Assembly (NCBI GenBank): GCA_017546445.1
Contig: JAFYWX010000001.1
Coordinates: forward strand, 1 to 49,644
Source: Akkermansia sp.
GTDB lineage: Bacteria > Verrucomicrobiota > Verrucomicrobiia > Verrucomicrobiales > Akkermansiaceae
DNA: 49,644 bases
Direction of reading: 5' to 3'
A model generated the notes under the pieces. It saw nothing but the letters and a program-made list of their open reading frames with translations, had not been told where the DNA came from and did not search any database. A program made the position numbers and the translations under genes. Numbering within the stretch: position 1 is the stretch's first letter; every line of letters starts with the position of its first letter. This document shows, in pieces, positions 48,387 to 49,644 of the stretch.

Positions 48387-49388
48387 TCAGACCAGCTCTT
48401 TGCGTGTTCTGGCTGCCATTCTGGCCATTTGGCGCTCAATTTTGTTGAAGCGGAGTCGCACTATTTTGCCCATAAGCCGCGAAGCGAAGTGGCTGAAACA
48501 GGCGCAGAAGGTGAGCCAGGATGTCAGGAATTTACCAGTAGTATGACGTCGCTGGTAAATTTCATCGCGCCAGTGGAGCAGGGACAACGCTCTGGAGCGC
48601 ACCCACCAGTTATACAGGGAACTCCGCTGGAAGAAGAGTTTAGCCTCAGTCGGGCAGTCTGGCTGCATGAGCATTTCCTGCTGCAGCAGGTAGGCATCCA
48701 GTGCCGCGCCGCTCTTATTTCCACCTACATTGGCCAGGAATGCATCTGTAGCAGAGCCACCCCATATGCGGTAAAGAGCTGTGGTGCAGTAGCATGTGCC
48801 TATCATGCGGTGCTGCATGGCAAAGCGGCTCCAGCCGATGCCATCGCCGAACATGCGGACGCCATCCGGGAACAGGTCTTGCCCGTTGATGGCAGAACGC
48901 CGCAACACGGCGGAGGAAGAGGAGGTTTGTGAATCGCCTTCAAGGAACCAGTTGATGCTCCAGAAGGGAAGGTTTTCTGTATCCCTGGCCTTCAGGTCTG
49001 CGGGCTTGATGTCGGCGGTACGCTCTGGTTTTGTGGAAAACCAGTCAAAGGAGGGGTTTTGTTCAAAGAAGCGGCGGGCCAGTGCCAGGTGGTTCGGCAG
49101 CCAGGCATCGTCACAATCCAGGAATGCAACGTATGTGCCGCGTGCTTCTCTCACACCGCGATTACGGGCGTTGCATTCACCTCCGTTGGGCTGGGTAATG
49201 ACCCGGAGACGCGGATCTGTTTCCTGTTTCAGAATGAGCTCCGTATCATCCGGTGAACCATCGTTCACGACGATGATTTCGTAGTCTTGTTCGGTTTGGG
49301 CGTAAATGCTCTGCAAAGTCTGCCGAATGAATGCGGCAGCCTTGTATGCTGGAATGACAACGCTGAAGAGAGGAGTGGATTGAGACAT
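48387..49388 (-). CDS. Family 2 glycosyltransferase
   Basis: A 333-residue GT-A enzyme that transfers a sugar from a nucleotide donor, probably for surface polysaccharide. The N-terminal domain shows FSVVIPAYKAAAFI (8-21), IVVNDGSPDDTE (39-50) and the metal-binding DCDD (91-94) in VAFLDCDDAW. The C-terminus is basic with hydrophobic stretches (LTSWLTFCACFSHFASRLMG), which may contact the membrane. Monocistronic. Confidence 0.9.
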   Translation of the reverse strand: MSQSTPLFSVVIPAYKAAAFIRQTLQSIYAQTEQDYEIIVVNDGSPDDTELILKQETDPRLRVITQPNGGECNARNRGVREARGTYVAFLDCDDAWLPNHLALARRFFEQNPSFDWFSTKPERTADIKPADLKARDTENLPFWSINWFLEGDSQTSSSSAVLRRSAINGQDLFPDGVRMFGDGIGWSRFAMQHRMIGTCYCTTALYRIWGGSATDAFLANVGGNKSGAALDAYLLQQEMLMQPDCPTEAKLFFQRSSLYNWWVRSRALSLLHWRDEIYQRRHTTGKFLTSWLTFCACFSHFASRLMGKIVRLRFNKIERQMARMAARTRKELV

Positions 49389-49402
49389 GTGTGTGCAGGA
49401 CT

Positions 49403-49431
49403 ATGCTAAATGTCTCAGCGGGTTGCGTCAA
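49403..49431 (-). promoter_or_regulatory. Promoter candidate for the GT2 gene
   Basis: Minus strand: TTGACG, 17 bases, TAGCAT, 14 bases before the ATG at 49388. Leader of about 7 bases. Confidence 0.5.
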
Positions 49432-49520
49432 GAAAAAAAACGGCTGGCGCCTTATTTGCCACATGTGTCCCAAAGATTGCCGCGCCAAATGGGAGTTTGT
49501 CGGGCTGGAACAGCTCGTCG

Positions 49521-49634
49521 TTGCTGCGGTGTAAACGCAGCAATTTAGCCCACTTTCAAGTGGATTTAGATGCCTCGTAAGAGGCAATTTCATCTGCCAA
49601 AGGCAGATTTCGATGCAGCTCATCAAGAGCTGCA
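49521..49634. repeat. Array of five short hairpins with different stems and similar spacers
   Basis: Five perfect stems in a row: 49521-49528 with 49536-49543 (8 bp); 49550-49555 with 49558-49563 (6 bp); 49571-49576 with 49581-49586 (6 bp); 49592-49598 with 49602-49608 (7 bp); 49614-49621 with 49627-49634 (8 bp). The stems differ in sequence, but the first four are each followed by ATTT or TTT and then AG or C. The array reaches the window edge and may continue. It is not coding by any family I know, though a 24-codon frame (49570-49644) crosses it. Confidence 0.8.
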
Positions 49635-49644
49635 ATGCAGGTGA

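Overview
The window reads as a chromosomal stretch of a GC-rich, Gram-negative bacterium, most likely a member of the Verrucomicrobiota related to Akkermansia (medium confidence, from memory of family traits only). The reasons are a divergent FtsZ with a long Ala/Glu/Pro-rich tail next to FtsA, lipoproteins and an OmpA-type protein that imply an outer membrane, an ExbB-ExbD-ExbD system with a huge TPR partner, and the near absence of Shine-Dalgarno sequences. Coding density is high. No gene-free stretch exceeds about 260 bases, and there is no sign of prophage, insertion sequence or CRISPR array.

Region 1 (1-10261) is the most unusual part. A plus-strand Ser/Thr kinase with near-identical 84-bp N-terminal repeats and a C-terminal DUF805 membrane domain converges, across a perfect hairpin, on a five-gene minus-strand operon. 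In transcription order the operon encodes a membrane protein with an FHA-like domain, a PP2C phosphatase, a multi-pass membrane protein, a 1032-residue tubulin/FtsZ-superfamily protein and a lipoprotein that joins a substrate-binding-protein-like region to an OmpA-like peptidoglycan-binding domain. Together they look like a phospho-regulated, GTP-dependent envelope or cytoskeletal machine.

Region 2 (10491-22939) holds a small lipoprotein, ftsA-ftsZ, phosphatidylserine decarboxylase, an odd alpha/beta hydrolase, a secreted protein, an AsmA-like / IF-1-like / U32-type (RlhA-like) operon on the minus strand, a 60-residue lipoprotein and a secreted alkaline phosphatase. Region 3 (22999-29604) is an ExbB-ExbD-ExbD-TPR-secreted protein operon, probably a proton-motive-force-driven envelope machine. 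Region 4 (29631-32637) holds a GNAT acetyltransferase, an acidic lipoprotein, truA and a Cys-rich Sel1 protein.

Region 5 (32769-46350) is the conserved transcription-translation block: tRNA-Thr, tuf, tRNA-Trp, secE, nusG, rplK, rplA, rplJ, rplL, rpoB, rpoC. It has structured gaps at rplJ-rplL, rplL-rpoB and rpoB-rpoC. Region 6 (46387-49644) has two glycosyltransferases, a small integrase-arm-like protein and rpmB, and ends in a short array of five different hairpins that runs up to the window edge.

Two properties cut across the window. Most starts lack a Shine-Dalgarno sequence, and many promoter-like pairs (TTGNNN, usually 17 bases, then a -10 box) end only 7 to 18 bases before the start codon, which predicts leaderless or nearly leaderless mRNAs.
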